From NCBI GenBank assembly GCA_964641715.1, contig CAZXMB010000061.1:1-16099 (forward strand): a DNA stretch of 16,099 nt. Reading direction: 5' to 3'. Position numbers and translations under genes: made by a program. Position 1 is the stretch's first letter. Each line of letters begins with the position of its first letter. The stretch is from CAZXMB01 sp964641715. GTDB lineage: Bacteria > Desulfobacterota > BSN033 > UBA1163. This document shows positions 5,416-13,762 of this stretch, one piece after another. The notes beneath the pieces are model-generated. The model ran no database searches. It was not told where the DNA came from and saw nothing but the letters and a program-made list of their open reading frames with translations.

Positions 5416-7338
5416 TTATCCCTTGCCCTTTACAAAGGCCAGTGTCCCTCCGGCCTTCACGATTCTCCTCTCCCGCTCATTCAATGGCAGGCCGAGAAGG
5501 ACCCTTTTCCCTTTTGTTCTGTTCATCAGGGTGATTTCATCTGCCATGAGATCTCCAGCCTCCAATTCGATCTCATCGCCCTGTGAAATGGCCTCATAAT
5601 CCTCCTCTTTCTTAAAAGTCAAGGGCACGATCCCGAAATTGATCAGATTGGCCAGATGGATTCTTGCAAACGATTTTGCAATCACGGCTTTAATTCCCAG
5701 GAACATCGGGGCAAGGGCCGCATGCTCCCGGCTTGAACCCTGACCGTAATTGTTTCCACCGACGATGAATCCTCCTTCGGACTGCTTTGTCCTCTTCACG
5801 AAAAAGGGATCCATCCTTTCGAAGGTATGCTCCGAGATGGCCGGTATATTGGATCTCAGGGGAAGGACCTTTGCCCCTCCCGGAAGAATGTCATCCGTAG
5901 TGATATTATCCGATGTCTTGATGAGAACCACTCCCTGAAGCCTCGGAGGCAATGGCCCTTTCAGGGGAAGGGGCTGGATGTTAGGACCCCGGATGACCTC
6001 CACCTTCTCTGCCAGATCCAACGGCAGGGGCGGCTGAATCATATTGTCCTCCACCATGAAGGATTCGGGGAGTTCAATGGATGGGGGAAGACCCTGACTC
6101 CGGGGGTCGGTGAGGACTCCCTTCAGCGCAGAGACCGCAGCCACTTCCGGGCTGACAAGATAGACCCTGGCCGTCTCAGTTCCGGATCGCCCCTTAAAAT
6201 TGCGGTTAAAGGTCCGGAGGGAGACTCCATCAGTAGGGGGCGCCTGACCCATCCCGATACAGGGACCGCAAACGCTCTCCAGGATCCTCGCCCCGGATCC
6301 GATCAGGTCGCCCAAGGCCCCGTTTGAGGCCAGCATCTTCAGAACCTGCCTTGAACCCGGTGAGATGACCAAGCTCAGATGGATGGGAATCGTTTTCCCC
6401 TTCAGAATGGAAGCGGCAGTCATCATATCCTTATAGGATGAATTGGTACAGCTTCCGATGGCCACCTGATCCACTTTAAGCCCCTCTAACTCCCTCACCG
6501 GAGAGACTTGATCCGGACTGTGAGGTTGGGCAGCCATGGGTTCAAGGCCACCCAGATCGATCTCCACCACCTCATCGTAACGGGCATCGGAGCCCGGGCT
6601 GAGTAAAGTCCAATCCTTTTCCCTATTCTGGGACTTCATAAAGGAGAGGGTTAACTCATCACTCGGAAAGAGGGAGGTCGTCGCTCCCAATTCAGCTCCC
6701 ATGTTGGTAATCGTTGCTCTCTCCGGAACGGTCAGGGTCTTTATCCCTGGACCGCCATATTCGAATATCTTTCCCACCCCTCCCTTCACCGTGAAACGCC
6801 GGAGCATCTCCAAGATCACATCCTTTGCGCTCACCCAGGGAGATAATCTTCCCGATAGCTTCACAGAGACGATCTTGGGAACTTTGAGATAGAAAGGCTC
6901 CCCTGCCATGGCCAGGGCCACATCCAATCCCCCTGCTCCCACGGCAAACATCCCCATCCCTCCGCAGGTGGGTGTATGGCTATCCGCTCCCAGGAGGACC
7001 TGTCCCGGAACCGCAAACCTCTCAAGATGGACCTGATGGCAGATCCCGTTACCGGGTCTCGAAAAATAGAGCCCGTATTTTGCACAGAAGCTCTGGAGGA
7101 AGAGATGGTCATCCGCATTTTCAAAGCCGATCTGAAGGGTATTGTGATCGATGTAGGCCACAGAGAGTTTTGTCCTCACTCTGGGGCGGGAGAGGGCTTC
7201 AAACTGGAGCGCGGCCATCGTACCGGTGGCATCATGGAAAAGCGTCTGGTCAACGGAGATCGCCACAAGCTCTCCCGCTCGAACCTCTCCTTCAACCAGG
7301 TGAGGCCGGATGATCTTTTCAAAAAGGTTTTCTCCCAT
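5416..7338 (-). CDS. acn: aconitate hydratase (Aquifex-type aconitase)
   Basis: A 640-residue [4Fe-4S] hydro-lyase interconverting citrate, cis-aconitate and isocitrate. The three cluster cysteines are visible: Cys297 in GSCTNSS, and Cys357 and Cys360 in CGPC. DSHT (119-122), a GAGGLDVA segment (134-141) and the swivel-domain GQGSSREHAAL (532-542) are intact, so it should be active. The length of about 640 residues and the ending fit the monomeric 'putative, Aquifex type' subfamily rather than the roughly 890-residue AcnA or AcnB types. Its AAAGGAG ribosome site overlaps the stop of the upstream Fe-S gene (6-bp gap), which indicates coupling. It stands between the flavoprotein pair and icd. 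A 2-methylaconitate role like that of AcnD, the usual partner of PrpF, cannot be excluded. Confidence 0.94.
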   Translation of the reverse strand: MGENLFEKIIRPHLVEGEVRAGELVAISVDQTLFHDATGTMAALQFEALSRPRVRTKLSVAYIDHNTLQIGFENADDHLFLQSFCAKYGLYFSRPGNGICHQVHLERFAVPGQVLLGADSHTPTCGGMGMFAVGAGGLDVALAMAGEPFYLKVPKIVSVKLSGRLSPWVSAKDVILEMLRRFTVKGGVGKIFEYGGPGIKTLTVPERATITNMGAELGATTSLFPSDELTLSFMKSQNREKDWTLLSPGSDARYDEVVEIDLGGLEPMAAQPHSPDQVSPVRELEGLKVDQVAIGSCTNSSYKDMMTAASILKGKTIPIHLSLVISPGSRQVLKMLASNGALGDLIGSGARILESVCGPCIGMGQAPPTDGVSLRTFNRNFKGRSGTETARVYLVSPEVAAVSALKGVLTDPRSQGLPPSIELPESFMVEDNMIQPPLPLDLAEKVEVIRGPNIQPLPLKGPLPPRLQGVVLIKTSDNITTDDILPGGAKVLPLRSNIPAISEHTFERMDPFFVKRTKQSEGGFIVGGNNYGQGSSREHAALAPMFLGIKAVIAKSFARIHLANLINFGIVPLTFKKEEDYEAISQGDEIELEAGDLMADEITLMNRTKGKRVLLGLPLNERERRIVKAGGTLAFVKGKG

Positions 7339-7344
7339 TCTCCT

Positions 7345-8073
7345 TTATCCTTTCCTCAATAGATTCCCGGGGAAGTCCGGATTCTTCGGCATCCAGCGGC
7401 TGCTGTCCTGGGGTTCCTGTTCCCTCTGGGTGTAGATCCCTGAAAGCTCCTCTCTCGAAAGCCTTGACAGTTGTCTCAATATCTCATCGTACTTTCCTTC
7501 CCCGATCTCTCGAATCCTCTCATCGAGCCTGCCGGGAAGGGTGAGGAGGTGGCGTCCATAGAACCTCCTTGCCAGGAGAGCCACGTAAGGCTGAGAAATC
7601 TCAGCAGGACATTTTGAGGCGCAGGCCCCACACAGGATGCACTGAAAGGAGAGAAGAGCCACTTTCTCAATCTCCCCCCGGATGGCAGAAGCCATGAACT
7701 CCATCACTGGGATCTCCATCGGGCAGACCCGCGTACAGGTATTGCATTGAAGGCACCGGTAGATCTCAGGATAGATCTCACCCAGGACATTGGGCCTCCC
7801 TCCCAGTTTCTCAATCTGGTAAGGGACCTGATGCATGGGGATGAAAGGGGATTGGGCGATCTGCATCTCCGGTTCCGCCAGTGTCTGACAGGCCAACACC
7901 ACTTTGAGCCTGTAATCCTGTGGGGTTCGATATTCCGTCAGGCAGGCACCGCAGACCCCTCCCCTGCAACCGCATCCCCGAATGAATTGGTAGCCTGCAT
8001 ACTCCATTGCCTTCTGGATGGTCAGCCCCTCCGGAACCTCATATCGTTTTCCAAAGACATGGATGATCATCAA
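7345..8073 (-). CDS. iron-sulfur subunit of soluble fumarate reductase/succinate dehydrogenase-like oxidoreductase
   Basis: A 242-residue electron-transfer partner of the flavoprotein encoded 21 bp upstream. Residues 1-75 form a plant-type [2Fe-2S] domain with Cys36, 41, 44 and 62 (an extra Cys34 precedes them). A dicluster domain follows with Cys107/110/113/117 and Cys145/148/151/155. In typical SdhB/FrdB the last cluster lacks one ligand and is [3Fe-4S]. Here all four cysteines are present, so a second [4Fe-4S] is predicted. There is no signal peptide, no membrane segment and no adjacent SdhC/D-type anchor gene, so the complex is probably cytosolic. The last 70 residues are charged and unlike SdhB. 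The electron acceptor or donor is unknown. It could belong to a succinate, fumarate or tricarballylate/aconitate oxidoreductase. Confidence 0.85.
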   Translation of the reverse strand: MMIIHVFGKRYEVPEGLTIQKAMEYAGYQFIRGCGCRGGVCGACLTEYRTPQDYRLKVVLACQTLAEPEMQIAQSPFIPMHQVPYQIEKLGGRPNVLGEIYPEIYRCLQCNTCTRVCPMEIPVMEFMASAIRGEIEKVALLSFQCILCGACASKCPAEISQPYVALLARRFYGRHLLTLPGRLDERIREIGEGKYDEILRQLSRLSREELSGIYTQREQEPQDSSRWMPKNPDFPGNLLRKG

Positions 8074-8094
8074 TTGTCCTTCCGAATCCCTTCT

Positions 8095-9723
8095 CTACTG
8101 ATGAGCCCGGGTTAAGGCCTTCTCATACCGGTAATCCGGAAAGAGGCAGGGCGATTTGATCTCCCTTTTTAATAACCCGAAACGTTCCAGTTCCTTTTCG
8201 TATTCTAACACATGATCGAGGGAGGGTCTCCCCATCCTGATCTCTTTTGATCGCCCGGCCGCACAGATCCCCGCCCTCCGGCCAAAGACGAAGATGTCGA
8301 GAAGCGAATTTCCACCCAACCGGTTCCTTCCGTGGACTCCACCGGAGACCTCCCCTGCCGCAAAAAGATTTTCTACGGTAGTCTCCCCATTTTCATTGAT
8401 CAGAAGTCCTCCATTCTGGTAATGCTGAGTCGGGTAGACGAGAATGGGCTCTTTCGTGATATCGATTCCAAAGGTGTGGAACCGGTGAAAAAGATGGGGA
8501 AAGATCCGGTGGATGGTTCCCTTGCCCTTCTTGAGCTCGACCAGAGGCGTATCCAGCCAGATCCCTCTCATCCCCGCAGGAGTCTGGACCCCTTTTTTTC
8601 TCTCCACCACTTCCCGAATCGTTGCCGAGGAGGTGATATCCCGGGTTTCAAGCTCATGAATAAATCGCTTCCCTTCGCAGTTGACCAGTTGAGCACTCCA
8701 GCCCCGGAAGGCCTCGGAGACAAGCAGGCCCAGCAATTGATCCGGGTAGGCGGTCCCCGTAGGATGAAACTGAATCGCATCCATGAAGATGATCTTTGCC
8801 CCTGCCCGATTGGCAATCACCAATCCATCGGCCGTTGCCCCATAGTGGTTGGTCGTGGGAAAGCCCTGGATATGGAGTCTTCCAATCCCTCCTGTGGCGA
8901 GGATGACTGTCTTGGAGCGTATAAAGAAACGCTCCCCGGTATCGAGATTGATGAAGAGACCACCCGAGCACCTTCGCTTTTCGTCCAAGACCAGTTCAAG
9001 GGCAGGAGAAAATTCCAGGACTTCAATCCCCCTTTGATAGACCTCCTCCCTCATCACCCTCATGATCTCCATGCCTGTGTAGTCCGCCGCAGAGTGGACT
9101 CTCCTCCGGCACTGCCCTCCTGCAAAAGAGGCTAACAGGTCCCCATCCTCTTTCCGATCGAACATCACTCCCAGGCAGGCCAGCCATTTCAGGATCATTG
9201 GCGCATCCCGGACAAGGACATCCACTAAGTTTGGAAGGTTCTCAAATCCCCCCCCTCCCATTGTATCGAGGTAGTGGAGGGCCGGGGAATCATAAGGGCC
9301 CACTGCGGCCTGGATCCCACCCTCTGCCATGATCGTGTTGGAATCACCGAAGCGGAGTTTGGTGGTGATCAGGGTTTTCACCCCTTCAGCCCGGGCAAAG
9401 AGAGCGGCTGAAGCTCCTCCCCCTCCTCCACCCACAACCAGGACATCAACCTCTTCCTTTGGCCGGCCGAGATCAACCTCCTCCGGCTTGATGAAACCCT
9501 TCCCTTCGAAAAGATCGGCCAGCTCATTGGGAACCCTCTGTCCTTGATTGACCCCCACCCGGATCTCCCGCCTCCCCCCTTCGCGGTAATCCGGATGAAA
9601 CCTCTGAAGCAGCTCCTGACGTTCTTTCAGGGAGAGCATGGGGATCTCCTCTTCGGCCCTCGCTGACCGGGTCGCCTCAAGGATTCGAATCGATGCCATC
9701 ATGCTTTCCGGATAACTCTTCAT
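8095..9723 (-). CDS. FAD-dependent oxidoreductase, succinate dehydrogenase/fumarate reductase flavoprotein family
   Basis: A 542-residue catalytic subunit. After an unusual N-terminal segment of about 92 residues comes the FAD Rossmann motif (VVGGGGGG, 96-103). Family active-site elements are kept: QFHPTG (318-323, His320), Glu337, Arg361 in TRD, His434 in PTQHY and Arg468 in HGRNRLGG. It should therefore move hydride to or from a C=C next to carboxylates. The covalent-FAD histidine of SdhA/FrdA (S-H-T before AxGGI) is Asn129 here, so FAD is probably non-covalent, as in NadB or soluble fumarate reductases. The GEGG loop after Glu337-Arg340 reads GWSA, hinting at a different substrate. The long SdhA C-terminal domain is missing. 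Its ATG overlaps the prpF stop (ATGA). Succinate/fumarate and tricarballylate/aconitate are the candidate substrate pairs. Confidence 0.88.
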   Translation of the reverse strand: MKSYPESMMASIRILEATRSARAEEEIPMLSLKERQELLQRFHPDYREGGRREIRVGVNQGQRVPNELADLFEGKGFIKPEEVDLGRPKEEVDVLVVGGGGGGASAALFARAEGVKTLITTKLRFGDSNTIMAEGGIQAAVGPYDSPALHYLDTMGGGGFENLPNLVDVLVRDAPMILKWLACLGVMFDRKEDGDLLASFAGGQCRRRVHSAADYTGMEIMRVMREEVYQRGIEVLEFSPALELVLDEKRRCSGGLFINLDTGERFFIRSKTVILATGGIGRLHIQGFPTTNHYGATADGLVIANRAGAKIIFMDAIQFHPTGTAYPDQLLGLLVSEAFRGWSAQLVNCEGKRFIHELETRDITSSATIREVVERKKGVQTPAGMRGIWLDTPLVELKKGKGTIHRIFPHLFHRFHTFGIDITKEPILVYPTQHYQNGGLLINENGETTVENLFAAGEVSGGVHGRNRLGGNSLLDIFVFGRRAGICAAGRSKEIRMGRPSLDHVLEYEKELERFGLLKREIKSPCLFPDYRYEKALTRAHQ

Positions 9724-10877
9724 CTTTTGTTCTCTCGGGAAGAATAGACCCTTCTCGAAACAAAGACCTTTCCTTCCATGATCTTTCTCGCTGTTCGGCC
9801 AATGGTACAGCTGATGATTTGAACTCTTTCCGCCTCCTGTTTTGCCCTGACCTCCACTTCAAACTTTCCTGAAGGATGTCCTATGACAAGTCTTCTTTCC
9901 AGATCCCCTCTGGGAGGACTTTTCAATGTCTCGTTAACAATGGAACCCTGAAGGATCGAGGCAATGGCTGCAGGAATGCTGGCGGTAATGGGAAAGGTCT
10001 TATGCATCTTTCCCATGGCTAAAGCCCTGGCCACCACATCCACCTCCTCCTTCTTCACTTCCATCCCGTTTAAAGCGGTGTAGTCCCGGGAAGGACTGAC
10101 AAAGACGATCTTTGGAATCGATGGGCTCTTGGGAATCCCTGCGCTCTCACCTATCCTGTTTCGAAGGGCTTCAAGGAAGGTCCTCTTCTCCATGTCCTGA
10201 TCGAAGACCAGGGGAAGCTCTGTTCCAGTAAGATTTATATCCTCCGCACGGATAAAGGCTGTGGGGTTGCCCGCATCGACAATGGTGGCCTTCAACCTTT
10301 CACCGGTTTCAAGAACCAATTCATCCACCACCTTCCCGGTGGGAAGAAGGCTTCCGGTCGCTGCCCCTCCCGGATCCATAAAACTTAATTCTATCCTTGC
10401 CCCTGTACCCGGAACACCGTCAATGGCATAATCTCCATCGGAGATCACCTTCCCCTTTCTCACTGGGATTTTAGCATGAATCATCTTCCGTGTATTGGTA
10501 TTGAATATTCTCACCGTGGTGAAGGGTTCTTCCGGATGAACCAGTCCCCTTTCAATTGCATAGGGACCCACGGCAGAGCTGATGTTTCCGCAATTGGCGG
10601 AGTAATCGACAAAGGCCCGATCAATTCCCACGGCACCGAAGGTATAATCCACATCCCGGTCAGGCCCTTCGGGAGGCGAGATGAGGGCGAGCTTGCTGGT
10701 CAGGGAATCGGCTCCTCCGAGGCCATCGATCTGACGGATATCCGGGCTTCCGAAAATGGCCAGGACGATTCGATCCCTTAACACAGGATCATCGGGCAGT
10801 TCCCTCTTCATCAAAAAGATGCCCTTGCTCGTCCCGCCCCTCATGATCGTACACTGAAAATGGGTCCTTCGTCTCAT
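9720..10877 (-). CDS. prpF: PrpF family protein (aconitate/2-methylaconitate isomerase-like)
   Basis: A 385-residue PrpF/DUF453 protein with a diaminopimelate-epimerase-like fold. Known members isomerise unsaturated di- or tricarboxylates: 2-methylaconitate (PrpF), 3-methylitaconate (Mii) and 4-oxalomesaconate (GalD). The N-terminal MRGGTSKG motif (12-19) is present, as is GGADSLTSK with Lys62, and SANCGN with Cys96. The Lys-Cys distance (34 residues) matches the active-site pair I recall for Shewanella PrpF (Lys73/Cys107). A second PTAFI/DAGNP half-motif marks the C-terminal lobe. A GGAGG ribosome site lies upstream of the ATG. It sits between the PrpD-like gene (19 bp) and the flavoprotein gene (4-bp overlap). 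Without prpB or prpC nearby a classical methylcitrate cycle is unsupported; a cis/trans-aconitate or itaconate-type substrate is equally possible. Confidence 0.85.
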   Translation of the reverse strand: MRRRTHFQCTIMRGGTSKGIFLMKRELPDDPVLRDRIVLAIFGSPDIRQIDGLGGADSLTSKLALISPPEGPDRDVDYTFGAVGIDRAFVDYSANCGNISSAVGPYAIERGLVHPEEPFTTVRIFNTNTRKMIHAKIPVRKGKVISDGDYAIDGVPGTGARIELSFMDPGGAATGSLLPTGKVVDELVLETGERLKATIVDAGNPTAFIRAEDINLTGTELPLVFDQDMEKRTFLEALRNRIGESAGIPKSPSIPKIVFVSPSRDYTALNGMEVKKEEVDVVARALAMGKMHKTFPITASIPAAIASILQGSIVNETLKSPPRGDLERRLVIGHPSGKFEVEVRAKQEAERVQIISCTIGRTARKIMEGKVFVSRRVYSSRENKR

Positions 10878-10896
10878 TTCAAAGATCCTCCCTCCC

Positions 10897-12258
10897 TCAG
10901 GCTAAGACCTCTGTCAAATCGCGGATATCTCCTAATTGCTCGATCCTCCCGACCCTTTCAATCACTGCTTCCATTTGATCCTCTGACATCACCCCTCCTG
11001 CCAAGCTTTTGAACTTCGAAGCCACCTCTCCGAAGGTCATCGTTTTCTCAGGAGAACCCAGGGGTGAATCGACTCTCGTTTCAAACCTCTTCCCATTGTT
11101 CAAAACGACCTCCACCTTGCTCGCAAACCTCTCCGGATAGAGCCTGTCGATTTCAGGATCTAAAATCACCTCCACACGACTGGCGAGGTTCAAAATCTCC
11201 GGATCTGAAATCTTCTCCTCTGAGAATTGCTCAACCAGGGCTTTTCCCTCGAGCAGGGAGACAGCCACGCAGTACTGAAGGCTCATCTGTGCCTGAAGGA
11301 CGCTGAGGGGTTGGTATGGGAAGCCGCACTGGATTATCACCCCGCGGGCAGTCTTGACGTAAATCCTCTCGACCTCCCTGGGGTTAAAACCATGAACCTT
11401 TGCAAGCCCGATGATCCCGTCTATGGAGGAATGGGCACTGGCACAGCAGGCATAGGGTTTGATACTGGTCTCAATGCTTAAAAATCTTTTTCCCAGCCCC
11501 TCCAGGACAAGGGATGGATTGGCCTCATCAGAGGTGGCCTTAAAGAAACCTCCATCCTCCGCTTCGAGGATCTGGGATGGACCTTTAAATCCCCGTGAGG
11601 CGAGGAGGGCAGAGATCACCCCGCTCTGACTGGAGCGGCCCGGATGGAATCGCTTGCTCATCGCACCATCGGCCTTAAAGGCCCAGAGCCCTGCGGATTG
11701 AGTCCCTGCCAGACCCAGGGCACTTCTCATTCCGTCTTCATCCAGCCCGAGAAGATTGCCTGCGGCTGCGGCTGCACCGAACGTCCCTGTTGTCCCAGTC
11801 AGATGCCATCCTCTCAACCTTGAGGAATTGGGCCCTGTGGCAAGGGCAATCCTCACCATGGTCTCATAGCCCGAAACCATGGCCGTCAGTACCTTTTTCC
11901 CCGAGGCCCTCAGTCTCTCACCCACGGAGATCGCGGCAGGAATGACAGCGGCTCCCGGATGGATCTTGGCATTGTGATAGTCATCGAAATCAAAACTATG
12001 GATCATCACTCCAAGCCCAAGGGAGATGTTCGATGAAGGGCCCTTGAATCGTTCCAGCCAGAGGGTGGACTCCCTTTTTCCCCTCTCTTCTTTGATCAGG
12101 CGATTGACGATCCGGGACCAGGGCTGGGTGTTTCCGAAGATCCCGCAACCGATTCCATCAAGAAGGTATTTCCTGAAGGTCTCTATGAGGTTCGAATTCA
12201 GGTCCTCGAATTTAAGATGTGAAGAAAATCTGGCTAACGCTCGGGTCTGGCTCTCCAT
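10897..12258 (-). CDS. MmgE/PrpD family protein
   Basis: A 453-residue member of the family that includes 2-methylcitrate dehydratase PrpD, cis-aconitate decarboxylase and iminodisuccinate epimerase. These act on citrate-like or aconitate-like acids without a metal cluster. Conserved elements are visible: FDFDDYH (89-95) and IHPGA (99-103, His100), then GWHLTGTTG (150-158). MSKRFHPGR (200-208, Lys202) and KPYACCASAH (267-276, His276) follow. The catalytic face seems complete, though exact chemistry cannot be read from these motifs. The protein is full length, with an all-helical N-terminal domain and a smaller C-terminal lid domain. It is encoded only 4 bp after tctA and 19 bp before prpF, so it probably acts on the transported acid or its isomer. 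Dehydratase is the default guess; decarboxylase (itaconate formation) is an alternative. Confidence 0.88.
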   Translation of the reverse strand: MESQTRALARFSSHLKFEDLNSNLIETFRKYLLDGIGCGIFGNTQPWSRIVNRLIKEERGKRESTLWLERFKGPSSNISLGLGVMIHSFDFDDYHNAKIHPGAAVIPAAISVGERLRASGKKVLTAMVSGYETMVRIALATGPNSSRLRGWHLTGTTGTFGAAAAAGNLLGLDEDGMRSALGLAGTQSAGLWAFKADGAMSKRFHPGRSSQSGVISALLASRGFKGPSQILEAEDGGFFKATSDEANPSLVLEGLGKRFLSIETSIKPYACCASAHSSIDGIIGLAKVHGFNPREVERIYVKTARGVIIQCGFPYQPLSVLQAQMSLQYCVAVSLLEGKALVEQFSEEKISDPEILNLASRVEVILDPEIDRLYPERFASKVEVVLNNGKRFETRVDSPLGSPEKTMTFGEVASKFKSLAGGVMSEDQMEAVIERVGRIEQLGDIRDLTEVLA

Positions 12259-12262
12259 CCAT

Positions 12263-13759
12263 TCAAACCTCTTTCAGGGCCTTTGGCTTTTTAAGGAGGG
12301 GATAGAGGATGGATAGGACGGCTCCGCAAAGGAGAACGGCGCTGATCGGACGGGTAATGAGGATCAGCGGGTCGCCGAGGGAGAGAAGGAGAGACCTTCT
12401 CAGGGAGAGTTCTGCGAGGTCTCCGAGGACAAGACCGAGCACGGCCGGAGCGACCGGAAAGCCCTGCTTTCTCATAAAATAACCGATGATGCCAAAGGCA
12501 AACATCACATAGAGGTCGTCCACGCTATTGCTCAGCCCGAAGGCCCCGATGGCGCAGAGGATGAGGATGGTTGCCGAAAAGACCGAATAAGGGAGTCTGG
12601 TCAACTGGAGAAAGATCCGAATTCCCACAATGGTCAATCCGAGAAGAAAGAGATTGGCCATGAGCATGGCGACAAAGATCCCGTAGACCACATCAGGTCT
12701 CTGACCGAGAAGAAGGGGACCGGGTTGAAGTCCATGGATCATGAGGGCCGCGATCATCATGGCAGTGGTATTGCTTCCGGGAATTCCAAGAGAGAGAAGA
12801 ATGGTCATGGAACCCCCTGTGGAGGCGTTGTTGGCGCACTCTGCCGCCATCAGACCGTCGACCGCACCCTTACCGAACTTCTCAGGATTTTTGGAGGTCC
12901 TTGCCGCCTCCCCGTAGGCAAGAAAGGCCGCAATGGTTGCCCCTGCGCCGGGTAATGCCCCGACAATGGTCCCGATGATCGGTGAGCGGATGAGGTTGAC
13001 CAGATTCCTTTTGAACTCAGAAAGTTTTGGGAGATCCTTCCTCATCCCCCTGTATCCCGAAGCCTCCTGATACTCCTTGAAGGGCTCTTCCGCTTCGATA
13101 AAGATCTCTGAAACCGCAAGAAGTCCAACCATGGCTGTGACAAAGCTTATTCCTCCGAGAAGGATGGTTGTCCCAAAGGTAAACCTCTCGACCCCTGTGA
13201 TCCCATCCGTTCCGACCATTGCCAGAAATAATCCGAAAAGAGCGGAGAGGACGCCCTTCAGGATCGAGCCCCCTGAAAGCCCGGAGACCACACTTAAACC
13301 GAGAAGGGTTAGGGCGAAATACTCCGGAGGACCGAATCTCAGGGCAAAGTTCGCAATCAGAGGAGTGGCGGCCATCATGACAAAGACACTGAACAGCCCG
13401 CCCCCGATGGAGCATAACAGAAATACCCAGAGGGCATAGGCCGCCCTTCCCTGTTTGGCAAGGGAATGGCCCTCGATGACAGTGGGTACGGAAGAAGGCT
13501 CTCCTGGAATTCCGAAGAGAATGGAGGTGATCGACCCTCCGGTAATCCCTCCGCAGTAAGCGCTGACCAGGATGGTGAACGCAGTAATGGGTGACATGGA
13601 ATAAGTAAAGGGGAGAAGAAGAACCACACCCATCGAGGTGCTGATCCCGGGAAGGGCACCTGCCATCAGACCCCAGAGTCCTCCCAAACAGAGAGCCAGG
13701 AGGTTTTGAGGGAGAAACATGGTTGAGAAGGCTGTCAGGTAGTGTTGGAACATAGGCAT
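12263..13759 (-). CDS. tctA: tripartite tricarboxylate transporter, large membrane subunit TctA
   Basis: A 498-residue integral membrane permease with roughly 11-12 hydrophobic segments. It is the ion-coupled translocation subunit of a TTT system. The two internally related, glycine/proline-rich signature regions are clear: GLMAGALPGISTSMG near residues 30-44, and GTIVGALPGAGATIAAF near 268-284. ILFGIPGEPSS and LSLGIPGSNTTAMM are the paired substrate/ion-path motifs. Length is as usual for TctA. The start codon lies 3 bp after the tctB stop with no clear ribosome site (a second ATG is 6 nt further on), so translation is probably coupled. Substrates in this family are citrate-like tricarboxylates but also other carboxylates. 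The operon context favours a tricarboxylate or aconitate-type acid. Confidence 0.95.
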   Translation of the reverse strand: MPMFQHYLTAFSTMFLPQNLLALCLGGLWGLMAGALPGISTSMGVVLLLPFTYSMSPITAFTILVSAYCGGITGGSITSILFGIPGEPSSVPTVIEGHSLAKQGRAAYALWVFLLCSIGGGLFSVFVMMAATPLIANFALRFGPPEYFALTLLGLSVVSGLSGGSILKGVLSALFGLFLAMVGTDGITGVERFTFGTTILLGGISFVTAMVGLLAVSEIFIEAEEPFKEYQEASGYRGMRKDLPKLSEFKRNLVNLIRSPIIGTIVGALPGAGATIAAFLAYGEAARTSKNPEKFGKGAVDGLMAAECANNASTGGSMTILLSLGIPGSNTTAMMIAALMIHGLQPGPLLLGQRPDVVYGIFVAMLMANLFLLGLTIVGIRIFLQLTRLPYSVFSATILILCAIGAFGLSNSVDDLYVMFAFGIIGYFMRKQGFPVAPAVLGLVLGDLAELSLRRSLLLSLGDPLILITRPISAVLLCGAVLSILYPLLKKPKALKEV

Positions 13760-13762
13760 TGC

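Noticed and set aside
8332..9135. Long plus-strand open frame (267 codons) inside the flavoprotein gene
   Set aside because: It is antisense to a gene with clear family motifs over the same bases, its translation shows no recognisable domain, and no ribosome site or promoter supports it. It is a shadow of GC-biased codon use.
7345..9723. Standard membrane succinate dehydrogenase (sdhCAB)
   Set aside because: There is no membrane anchor gene, no covalent-FAD histidine, and a four-cysteine third cluster, so the standard respiratory complex label would mislead.
9720..12258. Classical 2-methylcitrate cycle locus
   Set aside because: PrpD- and PrpF-family proteins are present, but methylcitrate synthase and methylisocitrate lyase are absent and the aconitase is not the long AcnD type, so the pathway name is not justified.
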